Origin: Calditrichota bacterium
Lineage (GTDB): Bacteria > Electryoneota > RPQS01
Direction: 5' to 3'
Length of the DNA stretch: 64,000 bases
Assembly: GCA_020637395.1 (NCBI GenBank)
Contig: JACJWA010000001.1
Coordinates: 1,736,001-1,800,000 of the forward strand
Both the position numbers and the translations under genes were made by a program. Positions 17,676-27,800 of this stretch are shown here, one piece after another. Numbering within the stretch: position 1 is the stretch's first letter; each line of letters starts with the position of its first letter. The notes beneath the pieces were generated by a model, which saw only the letters and a program-made list of their open reading frames with translations, was not told where the DNA came from and made no database searches.

Positions 17676-18560
17676 TTAGAACAGCACAATCTTTTGGCGC
17701 ATACCCTTCGTGCGCAAATGATGCGAAAGCGAATCAATCTCCGTCAGAGATTCTTGCAGCTTAATATACAAATCGTCCTGCGTAAAGAGTTTTCCCACTG
17801 TGCCCTCGCCGGCATTGATCCGGCCAATCAGCACGCGAACTTGTTCCCCCGCCGCCGTCAGCGACGCCATGGCTGAATCCACGCCCGCGAGTGTGCTGTC
17901 CGAACGGCCATTCAGCTTCTCACTCAATTCGCGCGCCGAGGCGAGCGTCGCCCGCAAATCCTCCAGCGACGCTTCCAGCACCTTGCGATTTTCCCGAAGC
18001 AGTTCATTGCTCTGCTCCGTCACTCCCGCTGCGTTGGACATCACACTTTTCAAACTCGCTTGATTGCCAGTGTCCCCCAAGACGACGTGCACATCCACAA
18101 GCACTGAATCCAGCCGCGACAGAGTGCTTTCCAATCGCGCAGAAAAATCCTGCAGCTTGCCGATCATGGCACCGACCCCTTGCGGATCCGTGCCGTTCAG
18201 CGGCACGGAGATATTGGCAAAGGGTGGAGTTGTCCCGGTGTAAATCGAAAGTGCTTGCCCCGCCATGACCGTTGGCGACTCGATGGTCGCGAAATAGTCG
18301 GAGTAGATCTTTACTTCGTCATCGAGATCGGCAGTAACTCGCACGAACCCGTCGCGAAACTCGATATCCTTCACCCGGCCTTTGATCACGCCGTTGGCCA
18401 TGACATTGGCGCCCTTTTCCAGTCCTCCCGCATTCTTGAAGTCCACGGAGAACACGTAGCGCGAGGCGCGCAACTGGTAGCCCTTGCCCCAGATGATGCC
18501 ACTGATCAAGATGATCAGCGAGGCAAGCAGTGCGGCACCAACTCGAATTTCCTGTTTCAT
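17676..18560 (-). CDS. MlaD/MCE-domain membrane-anchored protein
   Basis: About 294 residues from ATG 18560, chosen because it gives KQEIRVGAALLASLIILISGIIWGKGY, a single signal anchor at the N-terminus; upstream in-frame sequence overlaps the PTS IIB gene. Residues 40-115 form an MCE domain (FKNAGGLEKGANVMANGVIKGRV ... ATIESPTVMAGQALSIYTG), which in characterised systems makes a hexameric lipid channel between the membranes. A long helical tail (about 150-280), rich in Leu/Glu/Arg, is probably a periplasmic coiled coil. No MlaE permease or MlaF ATPase is encoded nearby, so the transporter partners must be elsewhere. Confidence 0.85.
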   Translation of the reverse strand: MKQEIRVGAALLASLIILISGIIWGKGYQLRASRYVFSVDFKNAGGLEKGANVMANGVIKGRVKDIEFRDGFVRVTADLDDEVKIYSDYFATIESPTVMAGQALSIYTGTTPPFANISVPLNGTDPQGVGAMIGKLQDFSARLESTLSRLDSVLVDVHVVLGDTGNQASLKSVMSNAAGVTEQSNELLRENRKVLEASLEDLRATLASARELSEKLNGRSDSTLAGVDSAMASLTAAGEQVRVLIGRINAGEGTVGKLFTQDDLYIKLQESLTEIDSLSHHLRTKGMRQKIVLF

Positions 18561-18564
18561 TTCC

Positions 18565-19062
18565 TTATCCGCGATATGCCACCGGAGCGGTGGACGGAAG
18601 ATCCTGACACGAGATGCGCACGCCGCGACGAACCATTTCGTCCAGCGCCATGCGATCCCAATTGGAGAGAAAAACATAGGGAACCAGCTCGTCCGACCCT
18701 TCACGGAAGTGCAGTCCGCCTATGTGGAGTTTCTTTAATGCGACGCCCTTGTGCAGCAGCTTGAGCGCATCACCCGGGCTCTCAATAACCAACATGGACT
18801 TTGCTTCAACATACTCGCCGCCCGTCAATGCAGTTGCCGCGTCGTCCATGGACACTATCTCGACGCGGATCTCGTCGGACACACCGGCCTTCAGTGCCGC
18901 CGCCATGCCGCGATCCGCAGCCACGCGATCGTTGGCCAGCACCAACAGTTCAAGCCCGAGCGTGTTTGCCCAGCCCACAACCACCTGCCCATGCAGCAGA
19001 CGGTCGTCCACACGGATAATCGGAAAGTCGCTCTTTTTGCGATTCCAGGGAAGTGTGATCAT
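18565..19062 (-). CDS. PTS mannose/sorbose-family IIB component
   Basis: A 165-residue protein with IIRVDDRLLHGQVVVGW, in which His24 is the phosphorylation site of mannose-type IIB proteins, followed by VLANDRVAAD and IVSMDDAATAL. It would normally pass phosphate from IIA to a sugar entering through IIC/IID. No IIC or IID gene lies in the window, so either the permease is elsewhere or the pair has a regulatory role. It overlaps the IIA gene by four bases. A short non-conserved N-terminus (MITLPWNRKKSDF) precedes the domain. Confidence 0.92.
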   Translation of the reverse strand: MITLPWNRKKSDFPIIRVDDRLLHGQVVVGWANTLGLELLVLANDRVAADRGMAAALKAGVSDEIRVEIVSMDDAATALTGGEYVEAKSMLVIESPGDALKLLHKGVALKKLHIGGLHFREGSDELVPYVFLSNWDRMALDEMVRRGVRISCQDLPSTAPVAYRG

Positions 19063-19436
19063 GCAGGAAGGCGAGACTGAATTCCGCGCACGGCATCGCG
19101 CTCGACTGTCTCGGCAAGTTCTAAGAGGGAGAGTTTGTTGCGCTTCGTGAAGAAAGAGAGAAGCATCGGGAGATTCACACCCGAAACGATAGAGGCTTTG
19201 CCCGGCAAGTTATTCAGACTGCAACAGGCCATAAACGGAGACCCGCCGCACAGATCCACCATGATTAATGTCGGATCCTCCGTGATCACCTCCAGTACTC
19301 GCGACTGAATCTGATCGAGCGAGAGCCCGCTGTTCGAGATGATTTCCACTCCCTCCTGCGGACCCAAAACGGATGCCGCGGCATCATAGAGGGATTGGCC
19401 TAGCGTTCCGTGCGTGACCAGAATGACGCGAGTCAT
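19059..19436 (-). CDS. PTS mannose-family IIA component
   Basis: A 125-residue protein beginning RVILVTHGTLGQSLYDAA; His9 is the expected phosphorylated residue, taking phosphate from HPr. MVDLCGGSPFMACC and VSGVNLPMLLSF are further family marks. It is translationally coupled to the IIB gene and lies six bases after hprK. A IIA without its permease next to HPr kinase is a pattern seen in bacteria where the PTS reports metabolic state; that role is inference here. Confidence 0.92.
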   Translation of the reverse strand: MTRVILVTHGTLGQSLYDAAASVLGPQEGVEIISNSGLSLDQIQSRVLEVITEDPTLIMVDLCGGSPFMACCSLNNLPGKASIVSGVNLPMLLSFFTKRNKLSLLELAETVERDAVRGIQSRLPA

Positions 19437-19441
19437 GTCGG

Positions 19442-20413
19442 TTACTCGAAGTCTTTTTCCAGATAGGACTGAAGGCGTGACTGGTTGTCCATGACCTCCG
19501 TCAGAGCGCGGCTGAACTCGCGCGCGGGATGGAATCCATAGACCTTCAGATGAAGATTCAACGCGATAGCTTCCGCGATCACGGTGATGTTCTTCCCGGG
19601 ATAGATCGGCAGCACCACGTGCGGTATCTTGACGCCAAGATACTCTTTGTGATTCTCGTCCAAGCCGGTGCGGTCATAGTTCATGTCGGAACGCCACTCC
19701 ACCAGCTCGACTTCGGTCTCCACGCGCTTCTGCTGGCGCACGGCGCGCACTCCGAACATCGCCGCAACGTCAATGATCCCGACTCCGCGAATCTCCATGT
19801 AGTGCTTCAGAAACTCGCGGCCATGTCCCATCAGCACGTTCTCCGCCGTGCGTGTGAGGGTGACAATGTCGTCCGACACCAACCGGTGACCGCGCTCCAC
19901 TAGATCCAGCGCAACTTCGGACTTGCCGATTCCGCTGCGCCCCGTGAAGATCAATCCCGTGCCGTACACATCCACGAGCGAGGCATGGATTGCCATGGAC
20001 GGAGCGAACTTCTGATCCAGATAGTCCGAAAGCAAATGAGTCGCTTCGGTGGTCGTCAGCGGCGACGTGAAGACCGCGATCCCCACCGCATCAGCTGCCG
20101 CCGCGAGATCGGCAAGCACCGGATTCTCGTTCGTGATAATCAGACAGGGAATCTCAAACTCAAAGAACCGCGACAGAGACTTCTTGAGATCTTCCGCCGA
20201 CAGCGAGTGCAGGTACTTCATCTCGGTGTTGCCAAGAATCTGCACGCGATCGAACGTAAACAACTCGATGAACCCCGCCAGAGCGAGGCCGGGTCTGTGG
20301 ATTTCTTTCTGCCCTATCTCACGCGTCAGCCCTCGCGGACTGTTGCGAAGCTTGAGCTTCAGCCTATCCTGATTGTCCTGATAAAAGACGCTGACTTGCA
20401 GCAGCTCGGACAT
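19442..20413 (-). CDS. hprK: HPr kinase/phosphorylase
   Basis: Phosphorylates and dephosphorylates a serine of HPr in response to metabolite levels. The 323 residues have the N-terminal HprK domain and, in the kinase half, HASLVDVYG (His143), P-loop GRSGIGKS (158-165), the acidic pair in VSDDIV (181-182) and the K3-type loop MEIRGVGIIDVAAMFG. Its place between hpf and the PTS IIA/IIB genes resembles PTS-control clusters of Gram-negative bacteria. HPr itself and enzyme I are not in the window. Confidence 0.96.
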   Translation of the reverse strand: MSELLQVSVFYQDNQDRLKLKLRNSPRGLTREIGQKEIHRPGLALAGFIELFTFDRVQILGNTEMKYLHSLSAEDLKKSLSRFFEFEIPCLIITNENPVLADLAAAADAVGIAVFTSPLTTTEATHLLSDYLDQKFAPSMAIHASLVDVYGTGLIFTGRSGIGKSEVALDLVERGHRLVSDDIVTLTRTAENVLMGHGREFLKHYMEIRGVGIIDVAAMFGVRAVRQQKRVETEVELVEWRSDMNYDRTGLDENHKEYLGVKIPHVVLPIYPGKNITVIAEAIALNLHLKVYGFHPAREFSRALTEVMDNQSRLQSYLEKDFE

Positions 20414-20427
20414 GGTTTATTCACCGC

Positions 20428-20718
20428 TTAGTGGCGAGTTTGAAGTTTCTTCTTATGCTTCTTGATCTGCGCCTCAAGCTTGTCCACCGCAAGCACCGTG
20501 GACTTGCGGAAGTCCTCCGAGATGGCTGAGGCGATCAGGACCGTGCCGTCCACACTGACGTGAATATTGGTTCTCTTCTCTTGCTTGTTGAACGTGAACT
20601 CGATTTCGCAATTCAAAATGTCGTCTGAAAATTTGAGCAGCCGCTGAATCTCTTCTTCGGCAAACTCTCTTAAGCTATCCGTCGCATTGAAATGAACTGC
20701 GGTAATCTGCGTTCTCAT
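20428..20718 (-). CDS. hpf: Short-form ribosome hibernation-promoting factor
   Basis: A 96-residue HPF/RaiA (S30AE) protein: QITAVHFNATDSLREFAEEEIQ, INIHVSV-like segment RTNIHVSVDG, and DFRKSTVLAVDKLEAQIKKHKKKL. It binds the 30S subunit in slow growth; the short form lacks the C-terminal dimerisation domain of long HPF. It overlaps xerC by four bases and precedes hprK by 14. In Proteobacteria hpf also lies beside PTS genes, which fits this setting. Confidence 0.92.
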   Translation of the reverse strand: MRTQITAVHFNATDSLREFAEEEIQRLLKFSDDILNCEIEFTFNKQEKRTNIHVSVDGTVLIASAISEDFRKSTVLAVDKLEAQIKKHKKKLQTRH

Positions 20719-21698
20719 TGGTTCGTCCTTTGGGGGGACTTGGCCCCGCCGTTTGCATCCTGAGAATTGGGCTCGTCGGCGTGCGGATGGGCCTGCTGAT
20801 AGGCCTCTTTCAGCCGCCGGGCCGTCACGTGCGTATACCGTTCGGTGGTCCGAACTGATTCATGCCCGAGCAATTCCTGTACCGCGCGCAGGTCCGCACC
20901 GCGCGCAAGTAAGTGCGTGGCAAAACTATGTCTTAGCTTGTGTGGACTGGCCCCGGGCAACAGGCTCCCGAGGCGAGCTTTGATGAGCTTGAACGCCCGG
21001 AATCGGGTCAGTGGCTTTCCGCGATCCGATAGCCACAGCGGCCCGTTGACGCTGTCCGGGAATTCTTGCTCGCGGGCCGACAAATACTCTCTCAGCGCGA
21101 CGAGCGAAGCCCGCGACATCGGCACCACTCGCTCCTTGTTTCCCTTTCCCAACACCCGCGCCGTGCCGCGCTTCAAATCAACATCTGCGAGCGTCAGGCT
21201 CAGAATCTCTGATATGCGAAACCCTCCGCCATACAGCACTTCAAGCAGCGCCCTGTCGCGCACTTCCGGCCAGTGAGTACCAAGTTTGTCCAAAGCGTCC
21301 GACAGCGCCGTCTCGGAGAAGACTTGCGGCAGCGGTTTCTTGACGCGTGGAGGCTCAAGCAGTTTGACAGGATTCTGCTCGATCTTTCCCTGTCGCCATA
21401 AGAACTTCGAAAAGTCGCTCAAGACGGCGCGCTTCCGCTGCAGCGTGGACGCGGAAAGATCCTGTTCCGCCCAACGATACATCACATCTCGCAACGCATC
21501 GTAGGTCCAGTCCGAGATCTCTATCGGACTTCCAAAGTGATCTCCCAACAGACTCAGCGCCTGCTGAAGATCACTGCGGTACGCCGCCTGCGTGTGCGCT
21601 GAGCGCCTGCGCCGGCCAAGGTCCTGAAAGTACTCCTCGACCAGAGCCGAGAATTCTACGGCTTGGACGCGGGTTCGATCTCGATCTTGTGTTTGCAC
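20715..21698 (-). CDS. xerC: Tyrosine recombinase XerC/XerD
   Basis: Site-specific recombinase of the type that resolves chromosome dimers. The catalytic residues are visible: Arg in GGGFRISEIL, Lys in GKGNKERVVP, H-x2-R in HKLRHSFATHLL, His in LGHESVRTTERY and the nucleophile Tyr in ERYTHV. The N-terminal SAM-like domain starts at FSALVEEYFQDL. I place the start at GTG 21698, giving 327 residues; a longer frame runs further back through the topA zinc-finger region and is probably not translated. The overlap with topA is still 43 bases, so the start is uncertain. The C-terminal 25 residues are an unconserved tail. Confidence 0.9.
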   Translation of the reverse strand: MQTQDRDRTRVQAVEFSALVEEYFQDLGRRRRSAHTQAAYRSDLQQALSLLGDHFGSPIEISDWTYDALRDVMYRWAEQDLSASTLQRKRAVLSDFSKFLWRQGKIEQNPVKLLEPPRVKKPLPQVFSETALSDALDKLGTHWPEVRDRALLEVLYGGGFRISEILSLTLADVDLKRGTARVLGKGNKERVVPMSRASLVALREYLSAREQEFPDSVNGPLWLSDRGKPLTRFRAFKLIKARLGSLLPGASPHKLRHSFATHLLARGADLRAVQELLGHESVRTTERYTHVTARRLKEAYQQAHPHADEPNSQDANGGAKSPQRTNQ

Positions 21699-24124
21699 TT
21701 CGGGCACTGGTGAATCAAACCTGCTTTGAGGTTCTTCTCTTCCATGTAGTTGTTGCCGCAGGCCGGGCACTTCTCCGCGACCGGGCGGCTCCAACTCACG
21801 AAGTCACAATTCGGATAGTTTGAGCAACCAAAGAACAGTTTGCCGCGACGAGAATTGCGAGCACTTATCTTGCCGCCGCAGCCTTCACGCGGACAATCAA
21901 TGGCCTTCGGGTCTGGCATGGGCTGAATGGTCTTGCATTCCGGATATCCCGTGCAGCCTAAGAACCAGCCAAAGCGACTACGCTTGGGGGCCATCAGTTT
22001 GCCGCACTTGGGACAGAAGGTCTCTGGCACTTCCGGAGCTTTTTCGCTCTCCAAAGGCTCCGTATAGCGGCACTCCGGATAGTTCGTGCAGGCGATGAAC
22101 TTGCCCGCCCTGCCCCATTTGATCACGAGTTCGCCGCCGCAGTCCGGGCAGGGTTTGTCCAGCACTTCCTGTGTCGCCTTTTTCAACTCGTCGCGCTTCT
22201 GCTTCACCCGCTCCAAATCAGCAGAGAACGGCTTGTAGAAATCCTTGACCACCTTCTGCCACTTCACGCCGTCATTCTCAATCGAATCCAGCTCTTCTTC
22301 CATCTGAGCCGTGAAGGACACGTTGAAGACATCGGGGAACTGCTCGATCAACACCTTGCTCACGGCCTCACCCAACTCGGTTGGCTGAAAACGGCGCTGT
22401 TCGTTAGTGATGTACTTGCGCTTGACCAGCACCGAAATGATTTGAGCATACGTGCTCGGGCGCCCGATGCCGAGTTCGTCCAGAGTCTTCACCAGCGACC
22501 CCGCGTTGTAGCGCGGAGGCGGTTCGGTGAAGTGCTGCGCGGGAGTCACTTTCTCGGCGGAATAGTCTTTCCCCACCTTCAGCGCGGGCAGTTCGTTGGT
22601 CATCTCCGATTCGAGCTGTTCGCGCGCATCGTGCGGCGTGTCGTCCACCGCTTCGGCCAAGACCTGCAAGTGCCCCGGAAAGAGCATGCGGCGACCGTTC
22701 GCGCGAAACTCGTACTTGCCGATTTCGAGAGTCGCGGTCGTGACCTCAAAGCGCGCTTCTTCCATCTGCGAGGCCACAAAGCGCTTCCAGATCAACTCAT
22801 ACAGCTTGAATTGCTCGGGCTTCAAGTACTTCTTGACCGAGGCCGGATCGCGCGTGACGTCCGTGGGACGTATCGCTTCGTGCGCATCCTGTGCCGCGTT
22901 CTTGGTCTTGAAATGGCGAGCGTGAGTCGGCAAATACTCCGCACCGTAGCGCTCCGTGACAAATTCGCGGAGTGCGCTGATGGCTTCGGGAGCCACGCGC
23001 ACGGAGTCCGTACGCATGTAGGTAATCAAACCCACCGAACCGTCCTTGCCCAATTCAACTCCTTCATAGAGCTGCTGTGCCGCGGACATCGTGCGATCAT
23101 TCGAAAAACTCAGGCGGCGCGCCGCATCCTGCTGCAAGGTGGAGGTGGTGTATGGCGCAGACGGCGACGACTTCGTGGGCCGTGCCTTCAGATCCGTCAA
23201 CTTGAATTCCTTGCCCGTGCACTCCTTGACAATCGCTTTGGCCGATTTCTCGTCGGGCACTTCGGCTTTCTTTCCGTCTATTTTGGAAAGCCTGGCTTCG
23301 AACTTCTCCTTCTTGTTCGCCGCCAACAGGGCCGCTATGGTCCAATACTCGACCGGGACAAATGCGCGAATCTCCGCTTCACGCTCGCAAATCAGTCTCA
23401 AGGCAACCGATTGCACACGGCCCGCCGAAAGTCCGCGCGCAATGATCTTTTGCAGCAGCGGAGAAACCAGATAGCCCACAAGCCTGTCCAACACGCGGCG
23501 CGCCTGCTGAGCATCCACCTTCTGATTGTCCAATTCGCCCGGCTTGGATAGCGCGCGCTTCACCGCATCGCGCGTGATCTCGTTAAACAGCACGCGGCGA
23601 ATCTTCGCCTTGTGCTCTGGATCAATCTCTTCGGCAATGTGAAAGGCAATTGCCTCGCCCTCGCGGTCAGGGTCGGTCGCGATAAACACTTCCGTGGCAT
23701 CGCGTGCATTCCGCCGCAGCATCGTCAGGACATCTTCCTTGCCGCTGATCGTCACGTACTCAGGTTCGAAGTTGTTCTTGACATCCACGCCAAGCTTCTT
23801 TTCAGGTAAGTCCCTGACGTGCCCCACGGATGCGGCCACGGCGAATTCACTGCCCAAGTAGCCCGAAAGGGTGCGCGCCTTTGCCGGAGATTCGACAATC
23901 ACGAACTTGCGTCCGACTGCCGAAACGTCCTGCATCGCGGCGCCGCGAGAGGCACGCTTCGCAGTTGAGCGGCCGGTTTTTGCAGCGCTTTTGGCAGAGG
24001 TCTTCTTGGCTGCGGAAGTCTTGGCGGCCTTCTTAGCAGAAGCCGCTTTCTTGGCAGGAGCCTTCTTGGCCGCCTTCTTCGCGGTCTTAGAGGCGCTCTT
24101 TGAGGAAGTTTTTTTGGTCGGCAT
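21656..24124 (-). CDS. topA: DNA topoisomerase I with an N-terminal Lys/Ala-rich tail
   Basis: Relaxes negative supercoils through a covalent 5'-phosphotyrosine. After about 63 residues of Lys/Ala/Ser-rich sequence resembling histone H1, the TOPRIM domain begins at KFVIVESPAKARTLSGYLG, with TDPDREGEAIA. The active-site Tyr is in GLITYMRTDS (about residue 365). Three C-terminal zinc ribbons with C-x2-C pairs follow (CPDCGG, CPKCGK, CPREGCGG), plus a fourth CPACGN...CPKC. The length of 822 is normal plus the tail. It follows smg, a conserved neighbour. The basic tail is unusual at this end of the protein. Confidence 0.97.
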   Translation of the reverse strand: MPTKKTSSKSASKTAKKAAKKAPAKKAASAKKAAKTSAAKKTSAKSAAKTGRSTAKRASRGAAMQDVSAVGRKFVIVESPAKARTLSGYLGSEFAVAASVGHVRDLPEKKLGVDVKNNFEPEYVTISGKEDVLTMLRRNARDATEVFIATDPDREGEAIAFHIAEEIDPEHKAKIRRVLFNEITRDAVKRALSKPGELDNQKVDAQQARRVLDRLVGYLVSPLLQKIIARGLSAGRVQSVALRLICEREAEIRAFVPVEYWTIAALLAANKKEKFEARLSKIDGKKAEVPDEKSAKAIVKECTGKEFKLTDLKARPTKSSPSAPYTTSTLQQDAARRLSFSNDRTMSAAQQLYEGVELGKDGSVGLITYMRTDSVRVAPEAISALREFVTERYGAEYLPTHARHFKTKNAAQDAHEAIRPTDVTRDPASVKKYLKPEQFKLYELIWKRFVASQMEEARFEVTTATLEIGKYEFRANGRRMLFPGHLQVLAEAVDDTPHDAREQLESEMTNELPALKVGKDYSAEKVTPAQHFTEPPPRYNAGSLVKTLDELGIGRPSTYAQIISVLVKRKYITNEQRRFQPTELGEAVSKVLIEQFPDVFNVSFTAQMEEELDSIENDGVKWQKVVKDFYKPFSADLERVKQKRDELKKATQEVLDKPCPDCGGELVIKWGRAGKFIACTNYPECRYTEPLESEKAPEVPETFCPKCGKLMAPKRSRFGWFLGCTGYPECKTIQPMPDPKAIDCPREGCGGKISARNSRRGKLFFGCSNYPNCDFVSWSRPVAEKCPACGNNYMEEKNLKAGLIHQCPKCKHKIEIEPASKP

Positions 24125-24256
24125 ATCCTTCAGAAAGGAAAAGCTTCGAGCATGGGCTCAAAGCTTGTGAGATAACATGACTTTTGGCAGCCGAATTCTG
24201 CGGCTCGTCCCATGGAATTCCGTGGATTCTGCCTGCTTTTCAAGCAAGCTTCCGGC

Positions 24257-24733
24257 TTAGTGTATTAGTTCAGGCGAGAGGCGGGCCGATGCTGCAGGCA
24301 TCATGCTTTCGCCAGGGAGCAGCTCTTTTTCAAACAAATGCGTGGCAACCATGAGCTTCATCTCGGTGACGTCTGCCGCCGGGGAACCCATCATCACGCA
24401 TCTTTCGATCAACTCTTCCATATCTGAATGCGTCAAGAGCCCCAAGCGCACGAGCTGCAAGACGTGTCCCTGCGCTTCACTGCTGATATAGCTTGACTCC
24501 ATCTCGTGAAGCACCCGGTATGCGTTCGGGTTGACAGGCTCCTGAATCTGGGATCTCTGTCGTGTCCCCGCCATGCGATGCGTGAAGACGGAGAAGGCCG
24601 TGGCCACTTCACGTCGCGAAAAACCCTGGCGGATCAGGTCTTCGGAGATTCCATCAATTTCATCCAGATTCACTCGGCGAGCTTCAATCTCACCGATTAC
24701 ATACAAAATAATCTCAACGATCCGTTGGTCCAT
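24257..24733 (-). CDS. smg: Smg (DUF494) family protein
   Basis: A 158-residue protein with the DUF494 layout: VIGEIEARRVNLDEIDGISEDLIRQGFSRREVATAF at the start and a C-terminal helical block with LLTHSDMEELIERCVMM. Its function is not established. In Proteobacteria smg lies between dprA and topA; here it lies directly upstream of topA in the same direction, which supports the call. A good promoter is visible upstream at 24849-24877. The final 20 residues (MMPAASARLSPELIH) appear unconserved. Confidence 0.82.
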   Translation of the reverse strand: MDQRIVEIILYVIGEIEARRVNLDEIDGISEDLIRQGFSRREVATAFSVFTHRMAGTRQRSQIQEPVNPNAYRVLHEMESSYISSEAQGHVLQLVRLGLLTHSDMEELIERCVMMGSPAADVTEMKLMVATHLFEKELLPGESMMPAASARLSPELIH

Positions 24734-24848
24734 GCAGTGGCCTTCCTTGTTAACCCCGGAAAATGGGGTCGGTTCCGCGTAAAGCTGCCGATTCGTTTAA
24801 GTGAAGGGCAGTATTACTTTTAGCCATCAGTCTCCCGACCGACGCCTC

Positions 24849-24877
24849 ATTGTAGCGAAAAAAACCGCGAAAGGCAA
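24849..24877 (-). promoter_or_regulatory. Candidate sigma-70-type promoter for smg-topA-xerC-hpf
   Basis: On the minus strand TTGCCT (24877-24872), a 17-base spacer, then TACAAT (24854-24849, five of six matches to TATAAT). It lies between the secA stop (24884) and smg, and would give a leader of about 110 bases. Confidence 0.6.
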
Positions 24878-24883
24878 GCCTTC

Positions 24884-27800
24884 TCACCCTGAAACTTCTT
24901 CGGCTGCCCCGTGACACTTCTTGTACTTCTTGCCACTACCACACGGGCATGGGTCATTTCTACCCACGCGCTGCTCGACCCGAACCGGCTCCTTCTTCCC
25001 GACCTGTCCCTGGCCGGAAGGCTGCCCCGGAGCCGGTTGACCACCCTGTGACGGCGGCTGGCTGTAGGCCATTCCGGCGGCGCTCGCATGGGAATAGGTC
25101 ATAGCAGGTGTGCGGCTTACTCTTGGCGGCTCAGCGGCTTCGCCAGACCGGGGTTCAGTCTGCAGACGATAACTGAACATGATGCGTAGGGCATCCGTGT
25201 TGACTTCGTCCAACATGCTCTGGAAGAGCGTGAAGCCTTCTTTCTTGTACTCAATCAACGGGTCCTTCTGGCCATAGGCACGCAGACCAACGCCTTCTTT
25301 CAGCCCATCCATTCCATACAGGTGATCTTTCCACTTGATGTCAATGACTCTCAGGATCGCCTGCCTCTGCAATTCGCGGAACAACTCCTCTCCCAGCAAC
25401 TCGCCGCGATTGGCCCGCGCCACGTCTATCTTCTTCTGCAGCATCTCATGCTGCTGACCTGCCGACGCCGCGAAGAACTCATTCTCGTGCGACATGTCAA
25501 TCAGGAACGTGCGCATGACGTCTTCGACAACGCCTTCGCGGTGAATGTCCGCTCCGTCCCCGTGCTTCTCAAAAACAAAGTCCACGTAGTCGCCAATCAT
25601 TTCATCCACCAGCGGAGAAGGATCCTCACCCCGCAACGCGATGTTGCGGCGCGAATAGACCACGGAACGCTGCTGATTCATCACGTCATCGTATTCAAGC
25701 AGGTGCTTGCGAATGGAGAAGTTGTATTCCTCAACGCGCTGCTGCGCTCGACCGATCGAACGAGTGATCATCCCCGCTGAAATCACTTCCCCTTCTTTCA
25801 GTCCCAGACGGTCCATGACCGACGCCATGCGATCCGATCCGAACAATCGCATCAGATCGTCTTCCAATGACACATAAAACTGACTTGCGCCGGGATCCCC
25901 CTGACGGCCAGCACGTCCGCGCAGCTGACGGTCAATGCGCCGCGACTCGTGACGCTCCGTCCCGAGAATGAACAGACCGCCCTCCGCCTTGGACTTGTCG
26001 CCTTCGTCGCCTTGCCAGCTAACCACACCCTGGCCAAGCTTGATGTCTGTTCCGCGACCCGCCATGTTGGTGGCAATCGTGACTGCCCCAAGCTGACCGG
26101 CCTTCGCCACAATCTCCGCTTCCTTCTGGTGTTGCTTGGCATTCAGCACTTCATGCGGAATCCGTCGGCCCTTCAGCATGCGCGACAAAAGTTCCGAGGC
26201 TTCCACCGACGCCGTGCCCACAAGCACAGGCTGGCGATTACCATGCAGTTCGGCGATACGATCCACGATGGCGTTGTACTTTTCGCGCTTCGTTCGGTAG
26301 ATCAAGTCGTTCATGTCGTCACGGCGAATCTGCTGATGCGTCGGAATGACCATGACCTCAAGCTTGTAGATCGAGAAGAACTCCGATTCCTCAGTCTCGG
26401 CAGTTCCGGTCATACCGGCCAACTTGCCGTAAAGTCGGAAGTAGTTCTGCAGCGTGATCGTGGCGATTGTTTGCGTCTCGCGTTCAATCTTTACGCCTTC
26501 TTTGGCTTCAATCGCCTGATGAAGCCCGTCCGAATAGCGGCGGCCCGACAAAATGCGTCCCGTGAACTCGTCCACGATCTGCACCTTGCCGTCCTGCACC
26601 ACGTACTCCACGTCTTTCTCATAGAGCGCATAGGCCTTCAGCAATTGCGAGACATTTTGGACGCGCTCAGCGCGGTGTGCGTAGATGCTCTGAAGTTCCG
26701 TCTTCTTCGCGGCGCGATCCTCAACGGCCAAAGAGTCATCCACATCAAGCTTGGCAAACTCGTCCGCAAGATCGGGCAGGAGGAACAGATCGGGGTCGCC
26801 GCCGTGATACTTGGTCAGTTGCAGGCGGCCCTGCTCGGTCAAATCGGTCTGATGACCCTTTTCTTCGATCGAGAAATAGAGCTCCTCGTCGAGCTCGTGC
26901 ATCTTCTTGTCGCGCAGGTACTCATTCTCAACGCGCTGACGCAGTTGCACATTCGACGGCTCTTGAAACAGCTTCAGAGTTCGCTTGTGCTTCGGGAAGC
27001 CGCGATGCAGCTTCAACAGCCGCTTGCCGGCCTCAAACTCGTCGAACTTCGGCTCGGCAAGCATCTTCTCAACTTCATCCGCCAGCTTGATAATCAACTG
27101 AGACTGCAAGCGAACCAGCTGCTCGACAGGAGACTTCATCTCGTCAAATCGCTGAGTGGAATGCTCCACGGGACCCGAGATAATCAGAGGCGTGCGCGCT
27201 TCGTCAATCAGCACGCTGTCCACTTCATCCACGATCGCGTAGTGATGTCCGCGCTGCACGACATAATCCATGTGCAGAGCCATGTTATCGCGCAGATAGT
27301 CGAAGCCAAACTCGTTGTTCGTGCCGTAGGTGATGTCCTTGCCATACTCCTCGCGGCGCCTGGGCGGCGGCATGTCGGAGGTGATCACGCCAACGCTCAG
27401 ACCGAGCATCTCGAACACCGGACCCATCCATTCAGAGTCACGTTGGGCAAGATAGTCGTTTACCGTCACCAGATGCGCGCCCTTTCCGGGCAAGGCATTC
27501 AGATAGAGCGCAAACGTGGCCACAAGAGTCTTTCCTTCGCCCGTGGCCATTTCCGCAATCTTGCCCTGATGCAGTGCGATGCCGCCGATGATCTGCACGT
27601 CATACGGAAGCATGTTCCATGTGACTTTCTGTCCGCGCACGTCGTACTCATGGCCCATCAGACGGCGGCAGGCGTTTTTCACCGCGGCATACGCTTCGAC
27701 CATGATATCGTCCAGAATTTCGCCGTCGTTCAAACGCGTGCGAAATTCGTCGGTCTTGGCCCGAAGCTGTTCCGTCGTGAGCGACTGATACTCGGTTTCG

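Noticed and set aside
20715..21794. Longer XerC starting at 21794
   Set aside because: The extra 32 residues overlap the topA zinc-finger codons and match no XerC N-terminus; a GTG at 21698 fits better.
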